64,000 nucleotides of DNA from an uncultured Lachnospiraceae bacterium (GTDB lineage Bacteria > Bacillota > Clostridia > Lachnospirales > Lachnospiraceae). Below, one piece after another: positions 9,827-18,324 of this stretch; the stretch's first letter is position 1; each line of letters begins with the position of its first letter. Position numbers and translations under genes: made by a program. The notes below the pieces were generated by a model. It was not told the origin of the DNA. It worked only from the letters and a program-made list of their open reading frames with translations, and ran no database searches. Location: assembly GCA_910588405.1 (NCBI GenBank), contig CAJUPT010000008.1, positions 1 to 64,000 on the forward strand, in the 5' to 3' direction.

Positions 9827-10231
9827 TGCATTTGTCTCCTTCCTGTCTGAAATAATTGGAATATTTTCGTTATGGTTCCATTGTATCAGTCGGTAGTTGC
9901 TACCGGTCAAGGGAAACTTTGTGCAAAATTAGTGAAATACCCCGCGGCAGTCGCCAAATGCCCATGTGAACATGATCACTTGGCTCGTTGCCCGCGGGAA
10001 TCAACGGTATCACGCAGGCTTCCATACATTACATGCATGCAGCACCTGACGAAATAGCGGCCCCTGAATGTCCCCCCTTGCCCCCACGCACAAATTCTGT
10101 TATACTTTCCCTGTGCCATACGGCAGCCACTACCGGATGGCGTTATCATACATAGATCTGTACCCTCGGCGTCTCGCAATGCCTGATCCTGTGAGATGAT
10201 TTTTTATCAGCCATACACAAATTTATGAAAT
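9827..10231. other. divergent intergenic region
   Basis: This is the gap between the AKR gene and the MerR gene. It holds no convincing gene on either strand. It should contain the divergent promoters, but apart from the palindrome at 10232-10246 I could not pick a clear -35/-10 pair. Confidence 0.4.
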
Positions 10232-10246
10232 GTACATTGGGTGTAC
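10232..10246. promoter_or_regulatory. palindromic candidate operator of the MerR regulator
   Basis: GTACA-TTGGG-TGTAC is a perfect 5+5 inverted repeat just ahead of the GAGGAGG ribosome binding site and the start of the MerR-type gene. Its position fits autoregulation and control of the divergent reductase. This is an inference from location and symmetry. Confidence 0.4.
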
Positions 10247-10269
10247 GTTGAGCGAGGAGGAATTGTGTC

Positions 10270-10689
10270 ATGTACAGCATGAAAGAAGCCTGCGAACAGA
10301 CCGGGCTGACCTATGAGACATTAAAATTTTACTGCAATCAGGGGCTGGTGCCGAATGTAAAGCGGGACAGCCACAGGCGGCGTGTTTTTGACGATGACGA
10401 TATCGCCTGGATTCATGGCCTTTGCTGCCTGCGCAACTGTGAGATGGGCATCCGGGATATGAAGGAATACCTGAGTCTCTGCCAGGAGGGAAGTACCTCC
10501 ATTCCGAAGCGCAAAGGAATTTTAGACAGGCAAAAAGAGTTGCTGTTAAAGCGCATTCAGGATCTGCAGGCCGCCATCAATTATATCGAGCGGAAAAAAC
10601 AACAATACTATGACGACATAGAGCAGGGAAAAGTCTGTGAACCAGTAAAATGGAACGACAGGGCAGGACATCTTTCACCCGGAACATGA
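10270..10689 (+). CDS. MerR family transcriptional regulator
   Basis: 139 residues. An N-terminal winged helix of MerR type spans residues 1-70 (YSMKEACEQTGLTYETLKFY, then HRRRVFDDDDIAWI), followed by a long helix (about 80-125) that would form the dimer coiled coil. There is no Cys-based metal-binding pattern at the C-terminus, so an organic or redox signal is more likely than a metal. It is preceded by GAGGAGG eight bases before the ATG. It probably regulates the divergently transcribed aldo/keto reductase. Confidence 0.9.
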   Translation: MYSMKEACEQTGLTYETLKFYCNQGLVPNVKRDSHRRRVFDDDDIAWIHGLCCLRNCEMGIRDMKEYLSLCQEGSTSIPKRKGILDRQKELLLKRIQDLQAAINYIERKKQQYYDDIEQGKVCEPVKWNDRAGHLSPGT

Positions 10690-10758
10690 ATCCCTGCCCC
10701 GCCAGTGAAATGAACAAATGCTATTTTCGGCAATTATACTAAAAAGGAGTCTTTACCT

Positions 10759-11811
10759 ATGTTTTTCTTTCGCGCAGATGGAAATCCTGCCATTGGGGCC
10801 GGACATGTGATGCGCTGTCTCTCCATTGCCGGGGCCGCAAACGAGCCCTGTATGTTTGTTACGGCGGACAGCTTCTTTTACGATATGATTGTCTCAAAAG
10901 GACATCAGGTTTCCGTAATGCATACGGATTACCGCCGCATGGAGCAGGAGCTTTCACAGCTTCTGGCGCTTATTCGCAAGCAGCAACCGTCAGTTCTTTT
11001 CGTGGATTCCTACTATGTAACCTCTTTCTACCTCTCCGCTTTGCAGAAAGCCTGCGAACACATTTCCTGTGCGCTTGTATATATCGACGATGTGCTTTCT
11101 TTTCCGTACCCATGCAATATTCTTCTGAATTATAATATTTACGGTCCGGACAAAAAACAAACATACGAGAATATGTACCGGACAGCCGATATCCGGCCAC
11201 CCCGCCTTTTGCTGGGTCCCTCCTATGCGCCCTTGCGCAGTGAATTTCAAAACCTTCCGGAACGTATCGTAAACCCGGAAGCCCGGCATATCCTGATATC
11301 CACAGGCGGATCGGACCCGGAGCATATCGCCAGAGATCTGGCGGCATATATCGCGGATCATTCCGACTGCCTGGAACAGCTTGTATTTCATTTTATTATT
11401 GGGGCTATGAACGAAGATCAAGAGCTGATCCGGCAGCTGGCCGCTTCGTCACCGAATATCATTCTTCATGTAAATGTAAACAATATGGGGGAACTGATGC
11501 GCCGGTCTGATCTGGCTGTCAGCGCGGCCGGCTCCACTCTCTACGAGCTGTGCGCCACCCAGACGCCCACGATCACTTATGTATTGGCAGACAACCAGCT
11601 TCCCGGAGCGGAAGGCTTCGAACGGCATGGAATTCTGCGATGTGTCGGGGATGTGAGAAAATTAGGAAACAGACTGCCCGAACGGCTGATTGATGAAGCG
11701 CTGCTGCTGGCAAAATGCTATGATGAAAGGGCAGAAATTGCACACCGGCAGAGAGCAGTTGTTGATGGAAATGGAGCCGAACATGTGGTGGCTGCGCTGC
11801 AGCGGCCATAG
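10759..11811 (+). CDS. PseG-like UDP-sugar hydrolase / GT-B fold protein
   Basis: 350 residues. The opening FFRADGNPAIGAGHVMRCL is the N-terminal signature of PseG, the UDP-2,4-diacetamido-2,4,6-trideoxy-altropyranose hydrolase of pseudaminic acid synthesis. The C-terminal half has the GT-B nucleotide-binding features ISTGGSDPEH and AGSTLYELCATQTPTI. No PseB, C, F, H or I homologue is nearby, so it is either an orphan enzyme or a relative acting on another nucleotide sugar. It has its own AAAAAGGAG ribosome binding site and ends at a strong terminator. Confidence 0.8.
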   Translation: MFFFRADGNPAIGAGHVMRCLSIAGAANEPCMFVTADSFFYDMIVSKGHQVSVMHTDYRRMEQELSQLLALIRKQQPSVLFVDSYYVTSFYLSALQKACEHISCALVYIDDVLSFPYPCNILLNYNIYGPDKKQTYENMYRTADIRPPRLLLGPSYAPLRSEFQNLPERIVNPEARHILISTGGSDPEHIARDLAAYIADHSDCLEQLVFHFIIGAMNEDQELIRQLAASSPNIILHVNVNNMGELMRRSDLAVSAAGSTLYELCATQTPTITYVLADNQLPGAEGFERHGILRCVGDVRKLGNRLPERLIDEALLLAKCYDERAEIAHRQRAVVDGNGAEHVVAALQRP

Positions 11812-11836
11812 ATTGGAAAAAATCGGATTTTTCAAA

Positions 11837-11883
11837 AAGATGCAGGCGCCATAAACACCTTGTTTTATGTCCCCTGCATCTTT
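11837..11883. terminator. bidirectional terminator
   Basis: The arms AAAGATGCAGG and CCTGCATCTTT are perfectly complementary and flanked by A- and T-rich sequence on both sides. The hairpin sits between the convergent PseG-like gene and the feo operon and could serve both. Confidence 0.7.
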
Positions 11884-12000
11884 CTAAATATAGCTTATGC
11901 GCTTACTCGATCAAGTTCCACTAGATTTATTCCAGAAACTATCAATATGACTTTCAACCTCATATCATATTGCCTCGTATGGAAAACCCTAATTTGTCGC

Positions 12001-12132
12001 TCAATGGCATCCCGAACAGCCTCCACAGTTGCCGCCGCACCTTCCATTTTTTTTGTCATTCCTCAGGCTGCGCACCGCCAGGAGTACTACCAGAAGGACA
12101 GCCATACCCACGATCAATGTAGAAAGATTCAT
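12001..12132 (-). CDS. FeoB-associated Cys-rich membrane protein
   Basis: A 43-residue gene. One N-terminal membrane helix (about residues 4-21) is followed by a positively charged stretch and a Cys cluster, RCGGNCGGCSGCH, at the C-terminus. This is the hallmark of the small FeoB-associated Cys-rich proteins that accompany ferrous iron transporters in Firmicutes. It is preceded by AGGAG eight bases before the ATG and lies about 120 bases downstream of feoB on the same strand. It is probably a membrane accessory of FeoB; the metal-binding role is inferred from the cysteines. Confidence 0.85.
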   Translation of the reverse strand: MNLSTLIVGMAVLLVVLLAVRSLRNDKKNGRCGGNCGGCSGCH

Positions 12133-12250
12133 AAACTCATCTCCTGATTATCTGTCAGCTAGCTCTTTTGCCAACGATTGATCCTGTTCTTTTATTCGGT
12201 CGGTCCCTTTCGCCGGTTTCTCTTCATTTTATCTCATTTTTGTTCCCATT

Positions 12251-14395
12251 TCAAGCCTTAGCCATCGTCTTTGTATTAACACGAAGCGTTTTGCTCTCTT
12301 TGTAAGGGCGGAACAGCAGGTAAACAAAGCCGATTATCAGGAGGATTGCCACGATGGTCCCGACACCGAATCCGCCGCCTGTAAACGCCGTCCACAGCTG
12401 ATAGATACACAGTGCCACCACATAGGCCAGGCCGCACTGATAGCCGATAGCGAACCAGGTCCACTTCGCGTTGTTCATCTCCCGCTTGATGGCGCCGATG
12501 GCCGCGAAGCAGGGAGCGCACAGCAGGTTGAATACCAGGAAGGAGTAAGCGGCGGCCGTCGTGTAGCTGGCAGCCAGCGCGGTCCAGATTTCCTCGCCTT
12601 CCTCAGACACCTCCGCAAAGCCGTACAGAATACCAAAGGTAGTCACTACGTTTTCTTTCGCCACCAGACCCATGAACGCCGCCACGGCAGCTTTCCAGTC
12701 TCCCCAGCCCAGAGGTTTGAAGATCCATGCGATGGCATTGCCGATGCCGGCCAAAAAACTGTCGCCTAACTCCTCTACCATGCCGAAACCGTTTTCCGTA
12801 AAACCGAAACCGGAAGCGAACCATACGAAAATCGCGGACAGCAGAATAATCGTTCCGGCTTTCTTGATAAAGGACCAGCCCCGCTCCCACATGCTTCTTA
12901 ACACATTACTCACGGTTGGCCAGTGATAGGCCGGCAGCTCCATGACGAAAGGGGCAGGGTCGCCGGCAAACATGGAAGTCTTCTTTAATATAATACCGGA
13001 GCAGATAATGGCCGCGATGCCCACGAAATACGCGCTGGGCGCCACCCACCAGGCGCCGCCGAACAACGCGCCCGCAATCAGAGCGATAATGGGCAGCTTT
13101 GCGCCGCAGGGGATAAAGGTGGTGGTCATAATCGTCATCTTACGGTCCCTGTCATTCTCAATGGTACGGGAGGCCATAACGCCGGGCACGCCGCAGCCGG
13201 TGCCGATCAGCATCGGAATAAAAGACTTGCCAGACAGGCCGAATTTCCGGAAAATACGGTCCATGATAAAGGCTATCCTGGCCATGTAGCCGCAGGCCTC
13301 CAGAAATGCCAGAAAGATAAACAGCACCAGCATCTGAGGCACAAAGCCCAGCACGGCTCCCACACCGCCCACGATACCGTCAAGAATCAGCCCCTGAAGC
13401 CATTCCGCACAGCCAATACTTATAAGAAAGCCTTCCACCGCAGGCGGGATGATCTCGCCAAACAGCACATCATTGGTCCAGTCCGTTACAAAAGCGCCTA
13501 CCGTGGATACGGACACGTAATATACAAGAGTCATCACCACTGCAAAAATGGGCAGAGCCAGAAAACGGTTTGTTACCACCTGGTCAATCCTGTCTGACAT
13601 AGTCATCTGGTTTTTTCTTTTCTTCACATAGCATTTTCCAATCACAGAGGAAATGTAATTGTAACGCTCATTGGTGATAATGCTTTCCGCATCGTCATCC
13701 ATGGCGTCCTCAGCCTTTTTAACAATACGCTCCACATCTGGCACGGATTTCATCTGCGCCCCGATTTTATCATCCCGTTCGAACAGCTTGATGGCATAAA
13801 AACGTTTCTGCTCCGCCGGAATCTCCGGACCGATCAACATCTCGATTTCTTCCAGCACGGATTCCACTTCCGGGGCGAATTTATGTACCGGCACATCGGC
13901 TTCCTGCTTTCCGGCCGCCTCCACGGCTCTTTCGGCCGCCTCCATAACGCCGGTTCCCTTCAGTGCGGAAATCTGCACCACCTTGCAGCCAAGATCCCCG
14001 GAAAGCTGAGCCGTATTGATCTGGTCGCCGTTTTTCTCCACCACGTCCATCATGTTAATCGCCATCACCACCGGGATGCCCAGCTCCATCAGCTGAGTGG
14101 ACAGATACAGATTCCGCTCCAGATTGGTGCCGTCCACGATATTCAGAATCGCGTCGGGCCGCTCCGTAATCAGATAATTTCTGGCCACCACTTCTTCCAA
14201 TGTATAAGGGGACAGGGAATAGATGCCCGGCAGGTCCATGATTACCACGTCCTTATGCCCCTTTAATCTTCCTTCCTTCTTTTCCACCGTAACCCCCGGC
14301 CAGTTTCCCACAAACTGGTTGGAGCCGGTCAGAGCATTAAATAATGTGGTCTTGCCGCAGTTTGGATTTCCGGCAAGCGCAATTTTAATCGCCAT
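12251..14395 (-). CDS. feoB: ferrous iron transport protein B
   Basis: 714 residues from MAIKIALAGNPNCGKTT, preceded by AAGGAGG. It imports Fe(II) across the cytoplasmic membrane. The N-terminal G domain has the G1 motif GNPNCGKTT, the G3 motif DLPG and the G4 motif NMMD; a helical spacer and the FeoB gate/core domains with repeated membrane segments follow, including GCGVPGVMASRTIEN. It is the third gene of feoA-feoA-feoB and is followed by the Cys-rich accessory gene. An earlier in-frame start exists, but only this one has a ribosome binding site. Confidence 0.97.
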   Translation of the reverse strand: MAIKIALAGNPNCGKTTLFNALTGSNQFVGNWPGVTVEKKEGRLKGHKDVVIMDLPGIYSLSPYTLEEVVARNYLITERPDAILNIVDGTNLERNLYLSTQLMELGIPVVMAINMMDVVEKNGDQINTAQLSGDLGCKVVQISALKGTGVMEAAERAVEAAGKQEADVPVHKFAPEVESVLEEIEMLIGPEIPAEQKRFYAIKLFERDDKIGAQMKSVPDVERIVKKAEDAMDDDAESIITNERYNYISSVIGKCYVKKRKNQMTMSDRIDQVVTNRFLALPIFAVVMTLVYYVSVSTVGAFVTDWTNDVLFGEIIPPAVEGFLISIGCAEWLQGLILDGIVGGVGAVLGFVPQMLVLFIFLAFLEACGYMARIAFIMDRIFRKFGLSGKSFIPMLIGTGCGVPGVMASRTIENDRDRKMTIMTTTFIPCGAKLPIIALIAGALFGGAWWVAPSAYFVGIAAIICSGIILKKTSMFAGDPAPFVMELPAYHWPTVSNVLRSMWERGWSFIKKAGTIILLSAIFVWFASGFGFTENGFGMVEELGDSFLAGIGNAIAWIFKPLGWGDWKAAVAAFMGLVAKENVVTTFGILYGFAEVSEEGEEIWTALAASYTTAAAYSFLVFNLLCAPCFAAIGAIKREMNNAKWTWFAIGYQCGLAYVVALCIYQLWTAFTGGGFGVGTIVAILLIIGFVYLLFRPYKESKTLRVNTKTMAKA

Positions 14396-14487
14396 GTTAC
14401 AGATCCTCCTTGAGAAATACGATTTCAAAATTTGAACAGGCTGTTTTTCTGAGAAATGCTGCCAGAAAGTTAGAACCTGCTAACCAA

Positions 14488-14709
14488 TCAGCCCACTTCC
14501 ACCATCTCTGCGTCCGCTTTCCTTATCGAAAGCTCATATCCCCTCACCGTCACCTCCACCGGGTCGCCAAGAGGCGCCACCTTCCGCACATAGACGGAAG
14601 TCCCTTTCGTGATTCCCATATCCATAATGCGCCGTTTAACCGCTCCCTCGCCGTGAAGCTTAATCACCGACACGGTCTGGCCGCACTTGATATCCCTTAA
14701 TGTCTGCAT
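14488..14709 (-). CDS. feoA: FeoA domain protein, second copy
   Basis: 73 residues from MQTLRDIKCGQTVSVIKLHG, one small SH3-like FeoA domain. The motif AVKRRIMDMGITKGTSVYV and the C-terminal VRGYELSIRKADAEMVEV are typical. It is thought to bind FeoB and assist Fe(II) uptake. It lies about 90 bases before feoB. The start is set by a purine-rich site (GGAGAGG) six bases ahead of the ATG, rather than the earlier in-frame ATG. Confidence 0.92.
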   Translation of the reverse strand: MQTLRDIKCGQTVSVIKLHGEGAVKRRIMDMGITKGTSVYVRKVAPLGDPVEVTVRGYELSIRKADAEMVEVG

Positions 14710-14750
14710 CGCTTTCCTCTCCTCCATGATTTGATTCGCCGGTTTCCGGC

Positions 14751-14963
14751 TTACACCATAATCTTATTCGCCATCTCCCGGCTAATCGCCACACGGGATT
14801 CTTTTACATTCACGATCACATTTCCATTGTTCTCAGAGACCACAGTCACCCGACCACCGGGCACAAAACCTAGGCTTTCCAGAAACCTTCTGACATCCGC
14901 TTTTCCGCCTACTCTTTTAATAGAATTGATCTCTCCGGCCGCCGCCATCGTCAAAGGCACCAT
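14751..14963 (-). CDS. feoA: FeoA domain protein, first copy
   Basis: 70 residues, first gene of the feo operon. The FeoA pattern is visible in FLESLGFVPGGRVTVVSEN and VKESRVAISREMANKIMV. It differs from the second FeoA at most positions, so the two are old paralogues rather than a recent duplication. The upstream region has candidate DtxR-type operators, suggesting iron-dependent repression. Confidence 0.92.
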   Translation of the reverse strand: MVPLTMAAAGEINSIKRVGGKADVRRFLESLGFVPGGRVTVVSENNGNVIVNVKESRVAISREMANKIMV

Positions 14964-15029
14964 CCATCACTCCTTTTCCAGTTTTTCAACCATACGGTAA
15001 GTTGCAACTAATCACATGACACAAAAAAT

Positions 15030-15070
15030 GTTAGTGTGTACTAACTGCATATAGGTTAACACTAACTAAC
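15030..15070. promoter_or_regulatory. DtxR/IdeR-type operator sites before feoA
   Basis: GTTAGT-GTGT-ACTAAC (15030-15045) is a perfect palindrome of the form TTAGT-N4-ACTAA, followed by a relaxed copy around 15054-15067 (GTTA-ACAC-TAAC). They lie 70-110 bases upstream of the first feoA on the minus strand. Near-identical sites precede the DUF2325 gene, and a DtxR-family regulator is encoded between them. Confidence 0.65.
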
Positions 15071-15110
15071 TCAAATGTCAACCTTTTTTTATATATTTTC
15101 CGAAATTTTA

Positions 15111-15286
15111 ATATTATGATTCGGATGCCAAAAGGCCCATTTTCATTACAGAGCAAATTTTTTCAAGATTGCGCCACAATATCCTGGGGCGATGCGACGC
15201 ATCGTTGATAGATATTGTTGTGCAAGATTGGAGAAATTGGCCTGCAAGGGAAATTCAGACCTTTTGACACCCGAATCATATTATGT
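15111..15286. repeat. MITE-like imperfect palindrome
   Basis: About 175 bases form one long imperfect inverted repeat. The outer ends (TATGATTCGGATGCCAAAAGG at the left, its near-complement CCTTTTGACACCCGAATCAT at the right) are matched. So are inner blocks: CAAGATTG with CAATCTTG, ACAATATC with GATATTGT, and GCGATGCG with CGCATCG at the tip. No coding frame is present. It resembles a miniature inverted-repeat element placed between the feo operators and the regulator gene. Confidence 0.6.
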
Positions 15287-15342
15287 AACCTTTGTAAAAC
15301 TTTTCGAAAATCATAAAGAACGCTCCCATTCTCCCCAAAATA

Positions 15343-15351
15343 TGATATACT
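15343..15351 (+). promoter_or_regulatory. extended -10 promoter of the DtxR-type regulator gene
   Basis: TG-A-TATACT is an extended -10 element about 90 bases ahead of the regulator start. No good -35 hexamer is seen, which is usual for extended -10 promoters. Confidence 0.4.
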
Positions 15352-15440
15352 ATACACAGCGCCAGTAAACCGGACAGCCTTGTTATCAAGAAGCATCATT
15401 CATCTGAAACCTACCTCATATACAAAAAGGAGCACCACTT

Positions 15441-15809
15441 GTGAAAATTCATGAATCAGCGGAAAATTATCTGGAAACTATTTTAATTTTAAGCAGACAG
15501 CAGCCCCATGTCCGTTCCATCGATATCGCGGCGGAACTGAATTTTTCTAAGCCCAGCGTCAGCGTGGCCATGAAAAATCTCCGGAAAAACGGATATATCC
15601 TGGTGGACAAGGACGGATATATCGCCCTGACAGAAGCCGGCCTGAAAATCGCCGAGACCATATATGAGCGTCACACCCTGATCAGCGATTGGCTGATTAC
15701 GTTGGGCGTAGACCCAAAAACAGCCGTGGAGGACGCATGCAGAATCGAGCATGTGATCAGCGCGGAGAGCTTTGCGGCTATCAAAAAACACACGAACAAG
15801 GATCTATAA
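15441..15809 (+). CDS. DtxR/MntR-family metal-dependent regulator
   Basis: 122 residues. The N-terminal winged helix (SAENYLETILILSRQQPHVR, then FSKPSVSVAMKNLRKNGYI) and the metal-binding dimerisation domain (ERHTLISDWLITLGV, then DACRIEHVISAESF) match the DtxR/MntR family; there is no C-terminal SH3 domain, as in MntR and the short Firmicutes members. The candidate metal ligands His (ERH) and the E-x-x-H in CRIEHV are present. The operators around it suggest iron-responsive control of feo and the DUF2325 gene. It starts TTG or GTG: the frame opens with GTG after AAAAGGAG. Confidence 0.9.
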   Translation: MKIHESAENYLETILILSRQQPHVRSIDIAAELNFSKPSVSVAMKNLRKNGYILVDKDGYIALTEAGLKIAETIYERHTLISDWLITLGVDPKTAVEDACRIEHVISAESFAAIKKHTNKDL

Positions 15810-15814
15810 GAAGT

Positions 15815-16105
15815 TCATTGACATGTCCCGCATTTCTTTTCTAAAATTTCTGACAGGGCGCAACCGCTGCTGGTATGGCATCGCACCACCTCCACATTGC
15901 CCCGCTTTGCCTCGTCCAGCGCACACTTCACCATCTTATGGGACACAGTGCTGGTAAACAGGACCAGCAAATCCGGCGTGCCAATTTGCTTCCCAAACCC
16001 AGCACTCATCTGGGTGAACACCTTTGCTTTACAGTGAAAATTTTTGCAAATTTTTTTATACTGACAAACCATACGGTCATGACCGCCTACGATTACGATA
16101 CTCAT
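15815..16105 (-). CDS. DUF2325 domain protein
   Basis: 96 residues from MSIVIVGGHDRMVCQYKKIC, preceded by AAAGGAGG. The family is a small Rossmann-like domain of unknown function; typical features here are VGGHDRM at the N-terminus and LVLFTSTVSHKMV in the middle. Six cysteines, with CHTSSGC and CGTCQ near the C-terminus, suggest metal or iron-sulfur binding. Its upstream region has two strong DtxR-type palindromes, so it is probably part of the iron regulon. It is convergent with the regulator gene, only 5 bases apart. Confidence 0.85.
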   Translation of the reverse strand: MSIVIVGGHDRMVCQYKKICKNFHCKAKVFTQMSAGFGKQIGTPDLLVLFTSTVSHKMVKCALDEAKRGNVEVVRCHTSSGCALSEILEKKCGTCQ

Positions 16106-16215
16106 AACTGCCTCCTTTACAGCATACCGCATCCATGAGCCAGATGATTTTCTGTCCGGTGCTTTACCAAATTCCGGAATCAGTGCACTCATGCATATCA
16201 TTATATAACGCGCGT

Positions 16216-16256
16216 AAGTTAGTATTAACTAACTTATATTGATTAGTATACACTAA
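16216..16256. promoter_or_regulatory. tandem DtxR/IdeR-type operators before the DUF2325 gene
   Basis: Two palindromes lie in a row: AAGTTAGT-ATTA-ACTAACTT (16216-16235, perfect 8+8) and TTAGT-ATAC-ACTAA (16243-16256). Both match the TTAGT-N4-ACTAA pattern seen before feoA. They sit about 110-150 bases upstream of the DUF2325 start. Confidence 0.65.
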
Positions 16257-16358
16257 CTCACATGCTCTGTCCAGTACTTTTATGAAAAATATTAAGGGCA
16301 CACGGACAACCCTTTTTGATTATCCATGTGCCCTTCCCGCCATCTGATCATTTGTCAG

Positions 16359-16751
16359 TTAAAATTTGATCGTCTTCGGCTCCGCCGTAAAAGAAGAAAT
16401 CACCGCCGTTGCATCCTTCAAATAAAACACCTGGGTGTTTCCGTCTCCGGGCTTGTACATCGCCTGCAGATTCGGATAGCTTTCCAGCATATGTGCCTGT
16501 GCTTCTTCCCGGCTGTCCTCTACCGCCGTCCCCGCAACTCTGATCCACTCCTGGCCGTTAAAGGCGCAAAGCTCAACCTTCGGGTTTGCCATCATCTGTT
16601 TCGAAACCTCTTTTACTTTGCCGGTTTGAATATACAGCTTGTCCTCAAACATGTCGATGGTGCCGAAAGGCCGCACTCTCGCCTGGTCGCCTTCCACTGT
16701 CGCCAAATAATAGGTATTGCATTTTTTCAGAAATTCATATACTTCCTTCAT
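16359..16751 (-). CDS. pyridoxamine 5'-phosphate oxidase family protein
   Basis: 130 residues, a single split-barrel flavin-binding domain. Recognisable parts are YLATVEGDQARVRPFG, LYIQTGKVKEVSKQM and VELCAFNGQEWIRVAGTAVE. Proteins of this size bind FMN or F420 and reduce various substrates; the substrate is not known. It has a GGAGGAG site before the ATG. It is a single-gene unit between the DUF2325 and CPBP genes. Confidence 0.9.
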   Translation of the reverse strand: MKEVYEFLKKCNTYYLATVEGDQARVRPFGTIDMFEDKLYIQTGKVKEVSKQMMANPKVELCAFNGQEWIRVAGTAVEDSREEAQAHMLESYPNLQAMYKPGDGNTQVFYLKDATAVISSFTAEPKTIKF

Positions 16752-16886
16752 GAAACCTTCTCCTCCTGTCTTTATTCGTTTTTCACCTTTTGACGTTTAC
16801 ACCATTATATCAACAACCGGAAAGCCTGTAAAGCCTTTATCTCTCTAGCTCACTCCCGTCCCCCTTCCGAAAAGGAGCCCATATGG

Positions 16887-17912
16887 CTACTGCTTCCTTC
16901 GAAACTCTTTCGATAACAAAAACGGCCCAAACAATATACCGTTCAGCAGCAGCTGCCATGGGAGCATCTCCCAGGTTATCTGCTGGTTCTCCAGAACTGC
17001 CACAGAATAATTGTTGGCTACGACCAGAATCAGATTATTGTTTAAAAAATGTATGACCACAGGAACCCAGATATTATTGGTTTTCATATAGACCCAGGCC
17101 AAAAAAATCCCGATGGTCACACAGGTAATGATCTGATTCGTTGTCATAATCAAGCCTCTGTCCGGCGTTGTGTAGTAGAAAAAATCAAGGAACACATGCC
17201 ATACGCCCCAGACTATGCCCAGCAGCAGGACGCCTTTTCGCAGACCGAACCGTTTTTGCAGCAATGGCTGCAGATAATAGCGCCAGCCATACTCTTCCCC
17301 CAAAAAAGGGGCAAAAGCCAGAAGAAAATTCACCGGCGTGAACAGAAGATAACTCCATGTGCCCGGATTTTTCAAGATTTCCAGGATCATGTCCCCCTGT
17401 CCTCCAACAGCATAGGCAATCGCGGCCCGGCCAAAATAAAGGCCAAGGAAAACCAGAATACAGAGGAGGGAGAGGCCCCACCGGCCGCCTCTAAGACCGT
17501 AGGCTGCCCGCCTGTCCTTTCCTGATATCAGCAGCAGCACCCAGCCAAGGACGCTCCCGCCCAAGAGCACATACTGGCAGAGCGCCATCCACAACGATAC
17601 CTGCTGCCCATACATGGACGCCGTCCGCTCCGGCATCAATACAGACAGCACGCAAAAAACCAGCAGCAGACAGGTGATTAACAAAAATCCTATGTAAAAC
17701 CATCTGGGCAGCAGACTGTCCTTCCATTCTGTCAATATATAAGCCAGCATCACCCCTGCCGCCGGATAAAACATCTGGGCAGTTGGAAACAGGCTCATCT
17801 CCACCGGGATCGTGCTCCCATACCAGGTCAAAATCCCCATCACACAGGTTACACCATAAGCAACAAGAATAAAAATAAGAAACTGCTTATTACGTTTTGC
17901 CGTTTCTGTCAT
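16887..17912 (-). CDS. CPBP family intramembrane metalloprotease
   Basis: 341 residues with about eight membrane segments. The glutamate motif GEEYGWRYYL near residue 204, FxxxH-type GVWHVFLDF near 240 and HxxxN-type VIHFLNNN near 285 make up the Abi/CAAX protease active site, all intact. Members process membrane-bound or prenylated peptides, or act in bacteriocin self-immunity; nothing nearby suggests a substrate. Confidence 0.9.
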   Translation of the reverse strand: MTETAKRNKQFLIFILVAYGVTCVMGILTWYGSTIPVEMSLFPTAQMFYPAAGVMLAYILTEWKDSLLPRWFYIGFLLITCLLLVFCVLSVLMPERTASMYGQQVSLWMALCQYVLLGGSVLGWVLLLISGKDRRAAYGLRGGRWGLSLLCILVFLGLYFGRAAIAYAVGGQGDMILEILKNPGTWSYLLFTPVNFLLAFAPFLGEEYGWRYYLQPLLQKRFGLRKGVLLLGIVWGVWHVFLDFFYYTTPDRGLIMTTNQIITCVTIGIFLAWVYMKTNNIWVPVVIHFLNNNLILVVANNYSVAVLENQQITWEMLPWQLLLNGILFGPFLLSKEFRRKQ

Positions 17913-18160
17913 TTTATACCACTCCTTCCGTTTTCAAAGTATGGATGGCCATGCACCTGCTGTCCGTGAGGATAGCTGCATAATTGGCTGTGACCGTCCA
18001 TACCGGCACAGCACCGGAACCCATCCCATAACGGCAATTCATAGTATTGATCATACCACCTGCCGGTCTCCAAAGGGCATCAAATGCCTGAACAGTTCTT
18101 CTGCTGCCCAAATGGCAAAATTGGAGAAAAAAAGGACCAGAACTCAATCTGATCCCTGTG

Positions 18161-18234
18161 TGCGGCGAAGAGGATTCGAACCCCCGACACCTTGGTCCGT
18201 AGCCAAGTGCTCTATCCAGCTGAGCTATCACCGC
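18161..18234 (-). tRNA. tRNA-Arg (anticodon ACG)
   Basis: On the minus strand a 74-base cloverleaf can be folded. The acceptor stem GCGGTGA pairs with TTCGCCGC, the D arm is AGCTCAGCTGGATAGAGC, the anticodon stem CTTGG/CCAAG holds the loop CTACGGA (anticodon ACG), and the T arm contains GGTTCGAATCC. The discriminator is A and CCA is not encoded. It lies at the downstream edge of the polysaccharide locus, a common integration boundary. Confidence 0.95.
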
Positions 18235-18324
18235 CTGTCGCAATATATGGTATTGCAACGAAATATATTCTAATCCATTTGATGAGATTTGTCAATTGTT
18301 TTTTTCAAATTCCAAACAAATTTT

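Noticed and set aside
9976..10179. 67-codon frame in the AKR-MerR intergenic region
   Set aside because: No binding site and no recognisable protein; the divergent promoter region is a better explanation.
17914..18258. Minus-strand frame across the tRNA gene
   Set aside because: It runs through the tRNA-Arg and is not a protein gene.
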